From Porticoccus sp041395745 (GTDB taxonomy: Bacteria > Pseudomonadota > Gammaproteobacteria > Pseudomonadales > Porticoccaceae): a stretch of DNA of 64,000 nt. Position numbers and translations under genes: made by a program. Location: the NCBI GenBank assembly GCA_041395745.1, contig JAWKZV010000001.1, forward strand, positions 682,001 to 746,000. Direction: 5' to 3'. Position 1 is the stretch's first letter, and each line of letters starts with the position of its first letter. Of this stretch, positions 63,201-64,000 are shown piece by piece. The notes under the pieces are model-generated. The model ran no database searches, was not told the origin of the DNA, and was given only the letters and a program-made list of their open reading frames with translations.

Positions 63201-64000
63201 GCTACGGCATCACTGCCGATGCCGAGACCACCGATGCGGATGCCGGTACGTGGCACTGATAGTGCCTGGGCTGGTGAGTCTGCTCCATCTATAGAGGCCT
63301 CTTCTACAGCGGTATCTGAGGAGGGGTTGCCAGGAGGCTTACCTGACACAGATGGTGCGCCCGTTGACACCACTAACTTCAATACAGCATCAGGCACCAT
63401 GTCCATTGCAGACCTTGATGGTGATGCCTTGACAGCACGGCAGAGCCACTTGTTTCACTGATTTCTGGTGGGGATGCAGTCACGTGGAATGGCGGCGGTA
63501 CCAATACCCTTGTTGGTACTGCCAATGGTTCAGAAGTTATACGTATAGCTATCGATGACGCCGGCAACTATACGGTAACTCTCTGCTCCTCTGGAGCATC
63601 CTGTTGCCGAGTGGAGGACGTTATCACTTTCGATGTTGATGTGTCCGTTACCGATGGCAAGTCTGCAATCGCTCCGCTGACGATTAGCATTGAGGATGAC
63701 GCTCCTGCCGGTGCAGATTCCACTGCACACCTATACATTGGTGTGGATCAGGTCGGCATCATGGGTCTACAGATGGGATTCAAAGATCCCGTATTTAAGA
63801 ATGGCACTAACCAGGTTACAGAGAGTAATACTGATAGCGACAGTTATATTGATTACCTGGGCTGGGGTAGAGCGGTGAGCAGCGATGGCCAATCTGCTTA
63901 CGTGTTGACGGATAATCCCGCCTATACCTCAGTTACACCAGGCGCTGTGACGATTGGTGAAAGCTTCAAACTGGCTGATTTCCAGCACCTGAACTTTCCA
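57214..64000 (+). CDS. Giant LapA/BapA-like type I secreted adhesin, 5' part, frame-disrupted
   Basis: The gene runs off the right edge. GGGAGGG precedes ATGs at 57210 and 57214. The N-terminus is a LapA-type retention module (IMGYVASADGATVVAVSADG, LKAGDPIHEGDVLQAADNGQVT, ADGSTRQLASGDSF) with a frame change near 57406. A TAAG motif (57578-57589) matches LapG cleavage sites. FNLLGGEVVPTAG follows, then about 19 Ig-like 97-residue repeats, then a T1SS-143-like segment (EEGLPGG, YTVTL, ITFDVDVSVTDG, ISIEDDAP). Further frame changes occur at about 57705, through the repeats, and near 63435 and 63600. It is the probable substrate of the upstream exporter and a biofilm adhesin. Confidence 0.85.
57578..57589 (+). 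other. Candidate LapG cleavage site (TAAG)
   Basis: ACT GCT GCT GGT encodes Thr-Ala-Ala-Gly about 108-121 residues from the adhesin N-terminus, depending on the start. LapG-type periplasmic proteases cut LapA retention modules between the two Ala of such a motif at about residue 108. The surrounding residues (ETQEA before, EASGG after) are flexible, as expected. Confidence 0.65.
57792..63270 (+). repeat. Tandem array of about 19 x 291-bp repeats
   Basis: Units of 291 bp (97 residues) start near 57792, 58071, 58358, 58651, 58949, 59241, 59533, 59822, 60106, 60400, 60688, 60971, 61260, 61547, 61830, 62115, 62406, 62697 and 62988. Each encodes DLTPSVDVTIDSFEVANNGD, VAASGTLTATGGNGALTTTL, VVKIDGVEYNATVTGTSWSL, DAGQSVVYEEGKSYGITADA, ETTDADGDKATDSASAG. 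Units are nearly identical in DNA yet many carry independent 1-3 base indels; units at 62115-62900 are clean. They form Ig-like beta-sandwich spacer domains of the adhesin. Confidence 0.95.

Noticed and set aside
57792..63270. CRISPR array
   Set aside because: Units are 291 bp, contiguous and protein-coding, with no short repeat/unique spacer pattern.
57792..63270. Adhesin as a true pseudogene
   Set aside because: Units retain near-perfect identity and clean units exist; only indels break the frame, which fits consensus error better than decay.

Overview
The window looks like chromosomal DNA of a free-living, probably marine gammaproteobacterium of the Pseudomonadales/Cellvibrionales type. 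The evidence is gene order and protein family, not a database match: exbB-exbD-msbA-lpxK-kdsB-ptp-murB, gacA-uvrC-pgsA-tRNA, dnaX-ybaB-recR, rnd-ycgL-ycgN, and mlaA-response regulator-STAS-terB-tal-dusA. Most of the sequence is moderately GC-rich and densely coding. The stretch at 19236-21850 is visibly AT-richer and looks acquired.

Layout. 1-6200 holds mostly minus-strand housekeeping genes: a HAD hydrolase fragment, trmA, phhB, tusE, yccA and a patatin phospholipase. 6359-15010 is a plus-strand envelope block: comEC, an ExbB/ExbD pair, msbA, lpxK, kdsB, a low-molecular-weight phosphatase and murB. alkB, gacA, uvrC and pgsA follow, then tRNA-Cys and tRNA-Leu. Directly after tRNA-Leu lies a two-gene island: an NA37/NdpA-like nucleoid protein overlapping a membrane protein of unknown family. 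22371-24898 is a MaoC-phosphotransacetylase fusion plus acetate kinase. 26180-33806 carries dUTPase, ttcA, dnaX, ybaB, recR, rnd, ycgL and ycgN. The dnaX gene has a textbook-like programmed -1 frameshift signal. 33818-43235 has a POT peptide transporter, a MoxR/VWA pair, fadD and hrpA.

43354-45332 is an HvfABC-type RiPP operon: a secreted precursor with eight EGKCG motifs, its DUF692 modifying enzyme and a partner protein, expected to make a copper-binding peptide. A porin, mlaA and a SpoIIE-phosphatase/STAS signalling pair follow.

51971-64000 is a Lap-type biofilm adhesion locus: ABC exporter (LapB-like), membrane fusion protein (LapC-like), TolC-like outer membrane channel, and the start of a giant adhesin. 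The adhesin has an N-terminal retention module with a TAAG motif (the LapG protease site type) and about 19 nearly identical 97-residue repeats. It runs off the end of the window.

Sequence quality matters here. Several genes that should be intact carry small indels: lpxK, the kdsB start, the phosphatase, lapB, tolC and many adhesin repeats. Most lie in short homopolymers or in the repeat array while the protein is otherwise well conserved, so I read them mainly as sequencing or assembly errors rather than gene decay.
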